DNA of 64,000 nucleotides from Amoebidium appalachense (taxonomy: Eukaryota; Ichthyosporea). How positions within the stretch are numbered: position 1 is the first letter of the stretch; each line of letters begins with the position of its first letter. This document shows, piece by piece, positions 27,390-40,254 of this stretch. The position numbers and the translations under genes were made by a program. Under the pieces are notes generated by a model. It saw only the letters and a program-made list of their open reading frames with translations, ran no database searches and was not told the DNA's origin. The stretch covers positions 2,170,001-2,234,000 of the forward strand of contig CAVNZM010000018.1 of NCBI GenBank assembly GCA_963693365.1, read 5' to 3'.

Positions 27390-29850
27390 AAAAAAAAAAA
27401 AGGAAGAAGAAGAAGAAGAAAAACCTCGGCCAACCACAAACCCCCATCACATTTTAGCACATGGCAAAAGTCTGTCAAAGCACGCACACACACCCATTTT
27501 GACAGAGAAAAACGGCCAACTATTAAATCTTAAACCAACCACCGCTTCTCCCATTTTAGCGTCTGGCCGCTGACCAGCCGAGAGCCACATTTCTCAAGTG
27601 CGTCTCACCAATCATGAGACTTAATCAAATTGTGTCACATGCCGATGTCGACATACGACAGAGCCTTTCGCGCCCTTTTCAGGGCGACACGGCGTCATGG
27701 AATTTGTGCACAAAATGACGTCACCAATGTGGCTCGCCGCCCAGAGGCTAAAACGGAAGTAGCGGTGGTTGCTTTAACACAAACCAACAGCATGCCAATC
27801 TCTACGCATGGACTTCAAAGCAGAGAAAAATCAGCCAATCGCAAACCCTAACTATATTGTAACAAATGCCGACAATCAGTCGAACAATTCTGCCAAGAGC
27901 AGAATTATTCTGCTGAAGCAGAATCACATGCATGCGCTCATACGAAAACAGACAAAAACCAGGCCCCGCGCCCCGCAAAATACACATGCCTAAACAAGAA
28001 GAAAGGGAAAAAGAAGAAAGAAAAAAAGAAAAAAAAAAGGAACCAGCCAATCACAAACCCCCATTATATTTCAGCGCACACCAAGTCTAGCGCACGCAAG
28101 CTAAAACAGACAGAAAATGAACCAGCCAATCCCAAGCGCCCGTTAAAACATCAAAATTTTAACACATACCGACAGCCTTTCGAAGAGCATGTTCTCTATA
28201 TCCTTGTTCTTTCTGGACAGTTTGACGTTCTTCGCGAATATGTGCAAACGACACACGAGAATACGCAGAGGGAAACAGAGAAATAACAACCAACCTCAAC
28301 CTCTCCTACCCCTTCTACGTTTTCAGCGCATAACGCCAACCCGTCGAGCACGTGCACACTCAGCACTCAGACAAAAACAGACAGAAAATGAACCAGCCAA
28401 TCCCGAGCTCCCGTTAAAAATTTAGGGCATGCCGACAACCTGTCGAGCAGGCAAAAACAAACAGAACATGAACCGGCCAACCCCAATCCCCCGTTAAGAA
28501 AAATTGAAACGTACCGAGAGCCTGTCGAAGAGCATGTTCTCCTTGTCCTTGTTGTTTCTGAACAGTCACATCCCAGCGTGTGCACAAGAAGTCACACACA
28601 CACACAACTTACAAACATGATCACGCACACAAAGACGCGCACACAAAAACAAAAACAAAGAGAACTAACCAATCACGAGACCACGTAAAAAATTTCAACA
28701 CACACCGGCAACCTGTCGAGCACGCGCACACTCAGCAGTCAGACAAAAAAAAAATCCCACAAAATGAACCGGCCAACCACAAGCTCCCGTTAGATTTTAG
28801 CACATTTTAACACATACTGAGAGCCTGTCGAAGAGCGTGTTTTCGGGTCCTTGTTCTTTCTGAACAGTCACATCCCATCGTGTGCCCAAGAACTCACACA
28901 CACACACACACAACTTACAAATGTGACCTGCAACACACAGACGCGCACACAAAAACAAAAACAAAGAGAACCAACCAATCACAAGCCCTCTTTAAAATCT
29001 TATAATTTAACACATACCGACAGCCTGTCGAACAGCATGTTCTCCTTGTCCTTGTTCTTTCTGAACAATTTGACGTTCTTGTAGACCTGGGGGATGACAG
29101 TGACCTGGTTCTGGTAGCGGATACTGTCCTTGCCCAAGAAGTCGAAGGCTACCTGGTCTGGTTCAATGAGCTGTGTACGTGTACATGTGGGCATGTGTAT
29201 GTGTGTGTGTGTGTGTGTGTGTGTTGGGGGATGGGGGGGGGGGGGGGGGGGGAGGGGAGGAAGAGGGGGGAGGGAGCGAGGGGAGGGGGGAGGAGGAAGG
29301 GTGTGGTGAGTGAGTGAGTGTGTGAGTGAGTGCGAACGTGTGTGGTGTGCGCAAGCCGGACGGGTAGGTGGGTGGTGGAAATGAGACACACAGTATGCAA
29401 ACATGCTCACATACACACATGTAGACATGTGCACACCCGCACATGGCACACGCACACGTGTTCACCCACACCTGCGTTTACACCCACACCCAAAACCACA
29501 TCACAACCACACCCACAACCACATAGACACCCACCCATACACCCACATCACCCCCCCCCCCCCCCCCCCCCCCCCCCAAACACACACACACCACATACAC
29601 AGCGAGCACGCATCATACAGCGAAAAAACACATGAGCAACCGTCCACTCCCCCCCCCCCCCCCCCCCCCCCCCCAACACACACACACACACGTACACACA
29701 TACATTCACACCACCCTCAACCAGCAGAAGCCCACCATATCCAACCCCACACCCACTTCCACATTAACCCCCCCCCCCCCCCCCAAAAAAAAAAAAAAAA
29801 CACACACACACAGCAAACACGTATCATACAATTTCAAAATCCGTGAGCAA

Positions 29851-29920
<70 letters not shown>

Positions 29921-30376
29921 ACATACCTCCACGTGCTCCACTCTCAACGAACAGCAGCCCACCGTATCCGCCTCCTCATCCGTATCCTTCTCATTCCCCA
30001 CACGCAGTGCAAGCTTGTCGATAAAATAAAGCGCCGTTGCCCTTTGTCTCACCATCATTTCCTTGTTTTTAAGGTCTTCCATATAGTCGCGGCGGATTAC
30101 CTCAATGTGTTTCTGTTCGTGCGACCGGTGAAAAGTTGGTTTTTAGGAAAAAGGTTTTTCACCGTTCGCGCGAGCATAAACATCATTGAGAGGTGGCGCG
30201 GGAGGTGGTCCTTTGGGGGGGGGGGGGGGGGGTATTGCTGGGAAGGGGAGGAGAGGGAGATACCAAAAAAGGGTTGGCTGGCAACTTGGATTGGTGGCCA
30301 ATGATTGGCTACAGCAAATGTCGTATTTGGTGGCGCATGATTGAATACAAGGTCCTATTCCCAGGTCTAAGGGGAA

Positions 30377-30410
<34 letters not shown>

Positions 30411-30834
30411 TAGAAAAGAAGAAGGAGAGAAAAAAAAAGAGGTCAGGCCGGGACCGGGCACGTCGAGGAGGCAGCAAGATGGGGTGAGGATTGGGTTGGA
30501 ATGGGGAAGGGGGGGGGGGGGGGGGGAAGGAGGGGGAAGAAGAGGGTGGGGTGGGGGGGGGGTTTTTGAATGCGTCAACAAGTACGAAGTACACAAGAAC
30601 AAACGGATAACACGATGCAGAATGCAAGCCATACATAAAGAGTATGCATAATAAGCAGAGCCCATCCTCAGGGGGGGCCCACGTCATCCACAGTACCCGA
30701 GTTTCGACCTATTCCCCTCGTTAACGAAACCCAACTCAGATACTGTTTCACTTGAACATGAGTAGGTCACCCGTCTTGATCAGAGACGAGCAGGGTTGCT
30801 TATGCAGGCAAGGGCAGTGGGAAAGGCCGGGGTG

Positions 30835-30866
<32 letters not shown>

Positions 30867-31942
30867 GAGGGGTTTTATGCATAATTGAGCGAAAATTCCC
30901 ACCTTGAGCTCCCTAGCCTTCTCGTACTTCTTCATGTCGTTTTCTCCCTTGAGTCTGCTCTGGGCATTGAGCATGACGTACTTAATGTTGCCAACAATGT
31001 TCTCCGTCCAGCTGGCTAGCCACGTGACCTGCGGCCAATAGAGCTTGGATTAGCCACGAGGAACCAATCGTATCACGAAGCAAAGCCAGGGACCAATCAA
31101 ATCATGACAAAACACATGGATCTTGCCGCGCGCCGAATGAATCAAGGTGGTGCATGTTGTGGTTTAGATCGAAGTCACCCACTGCCCATCAATTACACAC
31201 ACAACGCACACAGAGGCACACCCTCACATACATCCCACACCCAACCACGCACCCCCCCCCCCCCCCTCCCTCCACCCCCACACGCACGCCCTGCAACCCG
31301 TCCCCCCTCCCCCCTCACACACACACACACACACACACGCACACACACATACACACACACACACACATACCCCCCTCCCTCCCTCCCACACACACGAACA
31401 CTTACCGTGTCATCGTGCACGACCTTCTTCCACTTGTGGCCCGGTGGGGGCTCGGGAACCTTTGCGACCTTGCCGATGTTAATGGTGATGTCCTCGGGCA
31501 TAATGCGTTTCTATTGGTCGAGGAGAGTGTCAGTTGCCAAAAAAGGTAATTCACACGTGTTTCTATTAGCCGAGGAGAAGAAAAATTAGCGCACAAACAA
31601 TAGTGGCGGGCATTATGTGCTTCCATTGATCGAAGAAAACTGTTAGTTGCCATAAAAAAAGGCAATCTTAAGTAAAGTGTTGTGTTTCTATTGGTCAAAT
31701 AAAGTCGACAAATGCTTTTAAAAGGGGAAAAAGATGAAATTCTGGTTAGGATGACGGAATGCAATGTGTGAAAATATGTCGGCGTGTGTGTGAAGAAGAC
31801 ATGCATGGCCGTGTGAGAGCTTTCTTTCTTCTTCTTATTCTTCTTCTTCTTCTTCTTTTTTTTTATTTTTTATTTTTTATTTTTTTAAGTGTGCATGTGT
31901 GTGTGTGTGTGTGTGTGTGTGTACGTGTTTGTGTGTGTAGGG

Positions 31943-31987
<45 letters not shown>

Positions 31988-32336
31988 TATATTAAGTATT
32001 GGACGGCGGCGAGAGCAAAAACTAAAGAATTTAGGGGGGGGGTGGGGGGGGGGGGGGGGGGTTGAATGCGTCAAAAAGTACGAAGTACACAAGAACAAAC
32101 GGATAACACGATGCAGAATGCAAGCCAAACATAAAGAGTATGCATAATAAGCAGAGCCCATCCTCAGGGGGGGCCCCCGGGGGAAGGAGATAAGGCGATT
32201 ACCTTAATAAGACCCATCTTAGGGTGCTCACCACGGCCACGGAAGAGGCCGGGAGGTTCGACCATAAAGTTGCCTACACGCTCACGGTGCCCGTCTGTAC
32301 GTGTACGCATGTATGTACGTGTGTGTACGTGTGTGT

Positions 32337-32408
<72 letters not shown>

Positions 32409-32460
32409 ACGTGTGTGTGTGTATGTACGTGTGTGTACGTGTGTGTGTACGTGTGTGTGT

Positions 32461-32495
<35 letters not shown>

Positions 32496-32751
32496 CGGCA
32501 CAGTGGTTTGAAAAAAAAATGGTTGGTTAAACTGCAGAAAAGATGTAACCCAGTACACGCTTACTTGGATCATCGTTTCCAAGCACAGCAGCTCGGGGAG
32601 GAAAAATAAATAAATAAATAAACAAATAAGGAACACCACCGGGAACAATATAATACTAATAATCACAATCACAATCTTACTAACAAGAACAACAACAAAA
32701 AACAGTAATAATAGTACGTAGAGCTCACTACCGCTTGGACTGGGGTGAAGT

Positions 32752-32785
<34 letters not shown>

Positions 32786-32950
32786 GGACACAGACCGACT
32801 ACCGCCCAGCCAAACTCTTCGATGAGTTTTTCCCTTTCGGCCTTCTTTTCGGCCTTTTCTTCTTTCGTCATCGCCTTACGCTCGGCTGACTTCTGCTCAA
32901 AGTGTGCCACCATCTTGGAAAAGTCACTGTGCGCGCGCGCGCGCGCGCGT

Positions 32951-33004
<54 letters not shown>

Positions 33005-34674
33005 CGTGCATACTTTTCGTTTGCTTGTGTGTGTCAATGTGTGTGTTTGTGTGTGATTAGAGAATCCGTTTCACACATCGATATCCACCTGTAGTGTACA
33101 CACACACACACAGACAGACACACACACACACAGACAGACACACACACACACACACACAAAAAGAAAGAAAGAAAGAAAGAAAGAAAAACCCACACAATCA
33201 CGTGCATCAAAACACGTGTAAGTGGGCACATCCTTCCCGTTCAAGTGAACAGAACGTGGCCCACCTCCACCAGAGCAATGCCCACACAACTACTCGAACA
33301 CACACACACAAAAACTCGCCAACACACACCCCCCCCCACCCACCCAAACATCCCCCCCCCCCCCCCCCCCCCGGGGCCCTACACACACACAGAGGCGAAA
33401 CCCTTACCATTTCTTCCAGTCTTTGATCAACTTCTTCTCCTCCGGGCTCATGTACTGCAACCCACCCTACGTTAGTCCTACACCCACCAAGTTAGGAAGG
33501 GGAAGGTAAACCAAACATGTAAAATGATTCAAACTTTACAAAAAGGGATAATCTTCCGTTTTCCTGCCAGTCGTTGAATAGGTTGTTGGTGAATATGTGG
33601 CTAGCCTTTGGAGGGTAATGGTAAAAGTATAACTATTTGTAAAAACTAAAAACAATAAAAAGGTAACCTCCCTTGAAGAAGTGTATGTGTCCTTGCTTGC
33701 ATAGAAGAGAAGGGGCCGTAAAAATAAAACCATCTTAAATCTTAATTTAATAATTAAAAGGTTTCTTCTTGCGTTTTCCTGGCAGTCCTTGAAGAAAAAT
33801 GTTAATAATTCGGTCCTTGCTAGCATAGCAGAGGGGGTGATGTATGCATTAGACGAAGAAGGGGGGAGGGGGAGTGTGGGGGGGGGGGGGGGGGGGGGGA
33901 GGGCTAAATCCATTAGAAACCAATTTTACGATTTAATATTAAGATTTAAACGAGTATAATCTTACGTTTTCCTGCCAGTCCTTGAAGAAGTTGTTTTTTG
34001 AATATGTCCTTACTTGCATAGTGGACAAGGGAGGGGAAGGGAGATGGGGTACAACTAAACCGATCTTCAACCCCTTTTAACTTTAATTTTAAATTTAAAG
34101 GGATTAAATTAATATTCAAAGTGGTATAACCTCACGTTTTCCTGCCAGTCCTTGAAGAAGTTGTTTATGATTATGTCCTGGCTAGCATAGGGGAGGGTGA
34201 CCGTAAACCTAAAAACATGTAAACCGTGATTTAAAATCTAAATACAATAGTATATTTTGAAGGGTATTATTCTTACGTTTTCCTGCCAGTCCTTGAAGAA
34301 GTTGTTTATGAATATGTCCTGGCTAGCATAGTGGAGGGTGACCGTAAACCTAAAAACATGCAAACCTTGATTTATAATCTAAATACAATAGTATATTTGA
34401 AGGGTATTATTCTTACGTTTTCCTGCCAGTCCTTGAAGAAGTTGTTTATGAATATATCCTTGCTAGCATAGTCTGTCTTGATCATGGCCGCATAGAACCC
34501 GGCAACCTCCTCGCTCTTCTCACACAGGTCCACCGGCTTGCCTGTTATGGAAGGCAAAATCAGATTAAAATAAGAAAAAGGGGGGAGACAAACTAAAAAG
34601 GGGGAAAGGGGGATGGGTGGGTGGGTGGGGGGGGGGGGGGGGAGGGGGGGGGGGAAACATGCTATGGGGGGCTC

Positions 34675-34724
<50 letters not shown>

Positions 34725-34976
34725 GGGGGGGGGGGGGGGGGAATGCTTTCTTCTACCAGGCTCCTACATACAAGACTGCATCTGCTCCCCCTCTCCCCCC
34801 TCCCTGCCCATCACCACCAAGTGCACGGATGCATTAGATGAAAAAAAATATGTGTAATAGGGAGGAGGGAAGGGGGGGAGGGGGGCGGGGGGGGTCCTCT
34901 ACCGTCATAGTAGAACTTGATGTTAGAGGGGAGTCGTTGGTAGGCAGGGGCCAACACGGGGCACTTGTGCTCGAGG

Positions 34977-35021
<45 letters not shown>

Positions 35022-35048
35022 CGTGTGCGTGCGTGCGCGTGCGCGCGC

Positions 35049-35079
<31 letters not shown>

Positions 35080-35424
35080 TGGTTATGTCCGTGCACATAA
35101 TGAGATGAATGCAATGTGAGAACATGAGCAAACCAAAAAAAATATGTACTCCTTTATACCAAAGGATTGTGAGTTGAATATGGGGGGAAACCGTGCTCTG
35201 AACTTTAACCGTATAATCGTACCGACGATTTCCTCCACATGTCAGGGGACGGGATATTGGCACATCATACATCACTAAGACCCCCCCCCCCCCCCCCCCC
35301 CCCCCCTCTCCCCCCACCCCATTTTGGGGAAAAAGGCAGGGAAATACACGCATGCACATTCACAGAGGCAGCAGACATGTGAGCAGGCAGGCATGCAGGG
35401 AGGAAGGCATGCACACCTCCACCC

Positions 35425-35489
<65 letters not shown>

Positions 35490-35811
35490 ACACACCTTCC
35501 ACCTCTGCCCCTCTGCAAGGTCCAGCTTCATGTTCCACCACTCGTGCACCGGCTCCTCCTCCTTCTTGGCACGTCCCTTCTTGGGCGTCTCCCCATTGGC
35601 CTAAATGTCACGAAAATTAGACAGAATTGCCAAATATGGCTATTTTCCTACACATGATATTGGATATAATGTAACGATTGAAAAATTAGATAACATTGAC
35701 ATTTATGGCCATTTTCCTAGACATGATATTGGGTATGGCGGGCTTGTTGGCTTCTGCTGTGCGTGCCCGTGCATATATGAACATATACACCAGCACACAG
35801 GAGAAAGGTTG

Positions 35812-35860
<49 letters not shown>

Positions 35861-37766
35861 GCTCATACATGTCCTTTGTGTATGAGTGTGTGTATATATC
35901 TGTCTGAGAATGCATAATTGACGTGTGTGTTTGCGCGTGCATGCGCGTGAATGTGTGTATGCTTGCCAGGTGTGCGTGTGTGCGTGCGTGTGTGTGTTTT
36001 TTTTTTTTTTTATACATGTGTTTCCTGCATGTGTGCGTACCCCACATGTGCCCCTCCCTCCCCCCCCTCCCCCCTCCCCCCCCCCCCCCCCCCAAACATG
36101 CTCCCACACGTGTGTGTGTGTGTTTTTATGGTCATGTGTGTCTGCATGCCTGTGCACCCCACACAAATTGTGTACCCATACATACACACGTGCAACATAT
36201 ACTCATGCACATGCTCACAAGTGCACCCACCCACCTCCTCCTTTTTAACCGATTTCTTTGCTGCTGGCTTCTTTTCGTCTTTCTTTGCCGTCCCCTTCTT
36301 CGCCTCCTTCTTGGGCTCTTTCTTCACATCCTTCTTCTTGAGGTTCTGTGCGGAGAAAATTAAAAATTTAAAATGTAAAAAACATCCGTTGTCATTACCG
36401 GTTATGTTTCCCTATGTTGTCAATATCTTGCTATCTTTAGTATCTAGGTTTGCGCATTTTGAAGAAAACAATGTAGGCCTGGTGCCGGAACCCAATCACA
36501 GCTTTATTGCAAGTCGGCGATTTACAGAACATCCCATATGCTTCCTTTTCCTTCCTTTCCTACCTCTTTTGCCTTTTCGCTTCTTACTTTCTTTACTTCC
36601 TTCTCAATTCTCCTCTACTATTCTTTCGTTTTTTATTATTTATTTATCCATATACTTGATTGTTTAAGTGTTAATATATTTATAATATTAATATATTGAC
36701 AATTATTTTACAAGCGCGGGGAGGGGGGAGGGGGGGGGGGGGGGGGGGGGGGGGCAACGTACTGCAATTGGCTCATCGTCGCTGCTATCATCATCCTTCT
36801 TCTTCTTTGACTCCTTCTTGGCAGATGCCTTTTTGCTCCTCAGATTCTGTAAACCATTCACCATATCAACAGCTGGCACACAATTGCAGAGCGAATCAAC
36901 CTCCCACCCAAACACACACACACAAAGAAAAAAACTTCCCTTCAAAAGGCAAAGACGAAAAAAGAAATATTCACACATGCTCACATGCTACACACATGTA
37001 CCCCGTGCCCTCCCCCCCCCCCCCCTCCCTCCGGACAAACACAAACACAAACACACACACACACACACACACACGTACGCACGCACGCACGCACAACCAC
37101 ATACACCCACACCCAGCTCTAATATCCTCTACTCTTACTTTAATCTGTTTTGAACCCACAAACGCACGGACACATGCGTGCGCACACACACACCCACGCG
37201 CACTCACACCAACGCGCACTCACACCCACACAAACCCACACACACACGCGCGCACACCCACCCACCCACCCACACGCACACACACATCCACACGCACACA
37301 CCCGCAAACACAAACACAGGCGCAACATACCGCCAGTGGCTCGTCCTCACTGTCAGATTCCTCCTTCTTGGCCTTCTGCACCATGAAAGAAACGAGGGAA
37401 ACAGCGTCAGACGATAACATTTCCGCATATCCTTATATCGGAGCATGTTTACTTATAGGAGCACATTTCCTTAGATAGCAGCCCATTTCCTAATAAAGGA
37501 GCGCATTACATAGGAGCGCATTTTCTTATAAAGAAGCGCATATCCTTATATAGGGGCACGTTTCTTTATATAGGAGCGCATTTCCTTCAAGAAGCCGAAC
37601 CACATGAAATCCTATTTTCAAATTTTCATTTTTATGTGGGTGATTTGATGATATTGGATTCCGTCCCAACAGAAACAAACCCTCCGATTTCTAAACAAAG
37701 CCCATTCTCAAGGAAAGGGGCCAAGTCACCCAAAGTGCACAAATCCACAGTCCCCCAGAGGCAGAA

Positions 37767-37802
<36 letters not shown>

Positions 37803-38600
37803 TGAATGCGTCAAAAAGTACGAAGTACACAAGAACAAACGGATAACACGATGCAGAATGCAAGCCATACATAAAGAGTGTGCATAATAAGCAGAGCCCA
37901 TCCTCAGGGGGGCCCACGTCATCCACAGTACCCGAGTTTCGACCTATTCCCCTCGTTAACGAAACCCACCTCAGATACTGTTTCACTTGAACATGGGTAG
38001 GTCACCCGTCTTGATCAGAGACGAGCAGGGTTGCTTATGCAGGCAAGGGCAGTGGGAAAGGCCGGGGGTTCAAGTTACAGTAAGCAGAAGCAAGAAAAAT
38101 ATTGATAGGAACTCAGGAGACGGGGCTTCTAAGAAGCTCCCCCGTCGCTACCTAAGTCGATACTTCCCTGGCTAACATACTACACCAGCTGAAAAGAATT
38201 AAGTCCCGAAGGCCGCAGAATTCGCAATCAGAGGGGAAAATATGTTTTGACCCACGCCGCAGGGTAGTAACACGCTTACTAGGGCGGAACTTTAACGTCT
38301 TCGAAAGGAAAGCTATGCCCCCGGATGTCAGCCGGAAATATGGTATCACCCATTGCTTTGGGCTTGAAAAAAGCCAAATCGATAGTCCGAGTTATGTTAC
38401 GCCGGCGGGTAACATGCCGCATGGGTTCCAAGGGAGCTGTCGCCAACAGAGCGGTGTGTGTCCATGTGTGCGCATAACGCAATGTGTGAAGTGTGTCTAT
38501 AGTTATGAGAGGGGGTATGCAGAAGTGGACAGATGAAGTGTGTGGAGAGAAAAACAGTAGGAAGAAAGGTAGACACCGGTGTGTGCAACCCCGCACAACA

Positions 38601-38637
<37 letters not shown>

Positions 38638-38705
38638 AGAAGATTACAGGTAATCAACCAGAACAACAAATGACAAGCAAAACAACAGGCGCCAAAAAAA
38701 AAAAA

Positions 38706-38785
<80 letters not shown>

Positions 38786-39164
38786 TGATGTATGTGTTAG
38801 AGGGTTGGAAACATGGAGGAGACAACAGAGGGCAACGACGAAACGTCTCCAAAATGAAAAATCCGAAATCAAACTATGTAAGTGTGCAGGCGGAAGACAC
38901 TTAAACAAAGCCCATCATCAGGGGTGTTCCTAAGCCTCCACAAAAGGGGGGGGGGGGGGGGGGAGGGATGCTATTATATAGCAAACATAGAAGCAGAGAC
39001 ATTGAAAAACCGTGAAGACAAAAAACGACAGAAATAAAACAAAATCGTGCAAGCAGAAGATACAGAAACAAGGCCATTGCACGGGGAGGTGAGGGGGGGG
39101 GGGGGGGGGGGGGGAGGAGGTCTTATGCCTTGACGAAAGAGCGTTTTTTTTTTGTTTTTTTTTT

Positions 39165-39207
<43 letters not shown>

Positions 39208-40223
39208 CTTACCTTCTTAGGAGGCGCTTTTTTCTTCAGATTCCTGGAAAAAAAAAAAAAAAACCTTGTTAGCTCTCAACTTAAATTGCGAAACGATAGG
39301 TCACATTCCACCAGATGCTTATCGTCTTTACCCGTCGCATAGCAACAGGCCCTCATCCTATCTATGCGCTCACACACAATAAAAACGAAAAAAATAAACT
39401 AGAAAAGAACGAAAGAAACGTGCAGGCAGAAGACACTTGAACAGACCAAATCATCAGGGGGATTCCTATTCCTCCACCCGGAGGGGTGGGGTGGAGGGGG
39501 GTTTGAATGCGGAACACGGTACGAAGTACGCATACACGACGAGAAGCATGGTGCAGGACACATGCAAAGGCAAACATTCAATTATGCAACATCAGTCATG
39601 TGCACAGTATGCGTCATAAGCAGAGCCCATCCTCAGGGAGGACCAGGGGGGGGGGGGGGGGGGGGGGGGGCTACCCAATGGGGATATCGTCATCCGAGTC
39701 GGAGGACTCGGCGTTACGTTTCTTCGTGTCTTTCTTCTTCTCTTCCTTCTTCTTTTCTCCTTTTTTCTTTTCCTCCTTTTTTGGCTCCTTCTTCACCTCT
39801 TTCTCCTTCTTATTCTCCTTGGGTTTGGCCTCCTTTTTGAGTGCTGCATTTCCAGGTGGGACGGTGTTAGTATATAATAGAATATATAGTATAATATAAT
39901 AGAAGGTATAACATACTACAAAATGATATGATATAGTATAATATACTATATAACATAAAATAACAGACATGAAGTGGAGTTGAAGATGAAAACATTTAGG
40001 AGGGAATGCCCATGCCGTCTCATCCATCCCCCCTCCCTCCTCCATCCCCCCCCTCCCCCCCCCCCCCCCCAAAAGGAGGATTCTACATACGAGATCTAAA
40101 CACTCCCCCCACCTCCCCACCCACCCGCCCACACACACACACCCATACACACAGACACCTTCCCCTCCCCCCACCCCCGCTCCTCCCCTCCCCTCCCCCC
40201 TTTCTTTTTGGCTGGGATGGGGT

Positions 40224-40254
<31 letters not shown>

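Noticed and set aside
36400-36700. Possible extra plus-strand gene opposite TOP1 exon 8
   Set aside because: The frame overlaps the reverse of a known exon and continues into AT-rich intron; no borders or start context support it.
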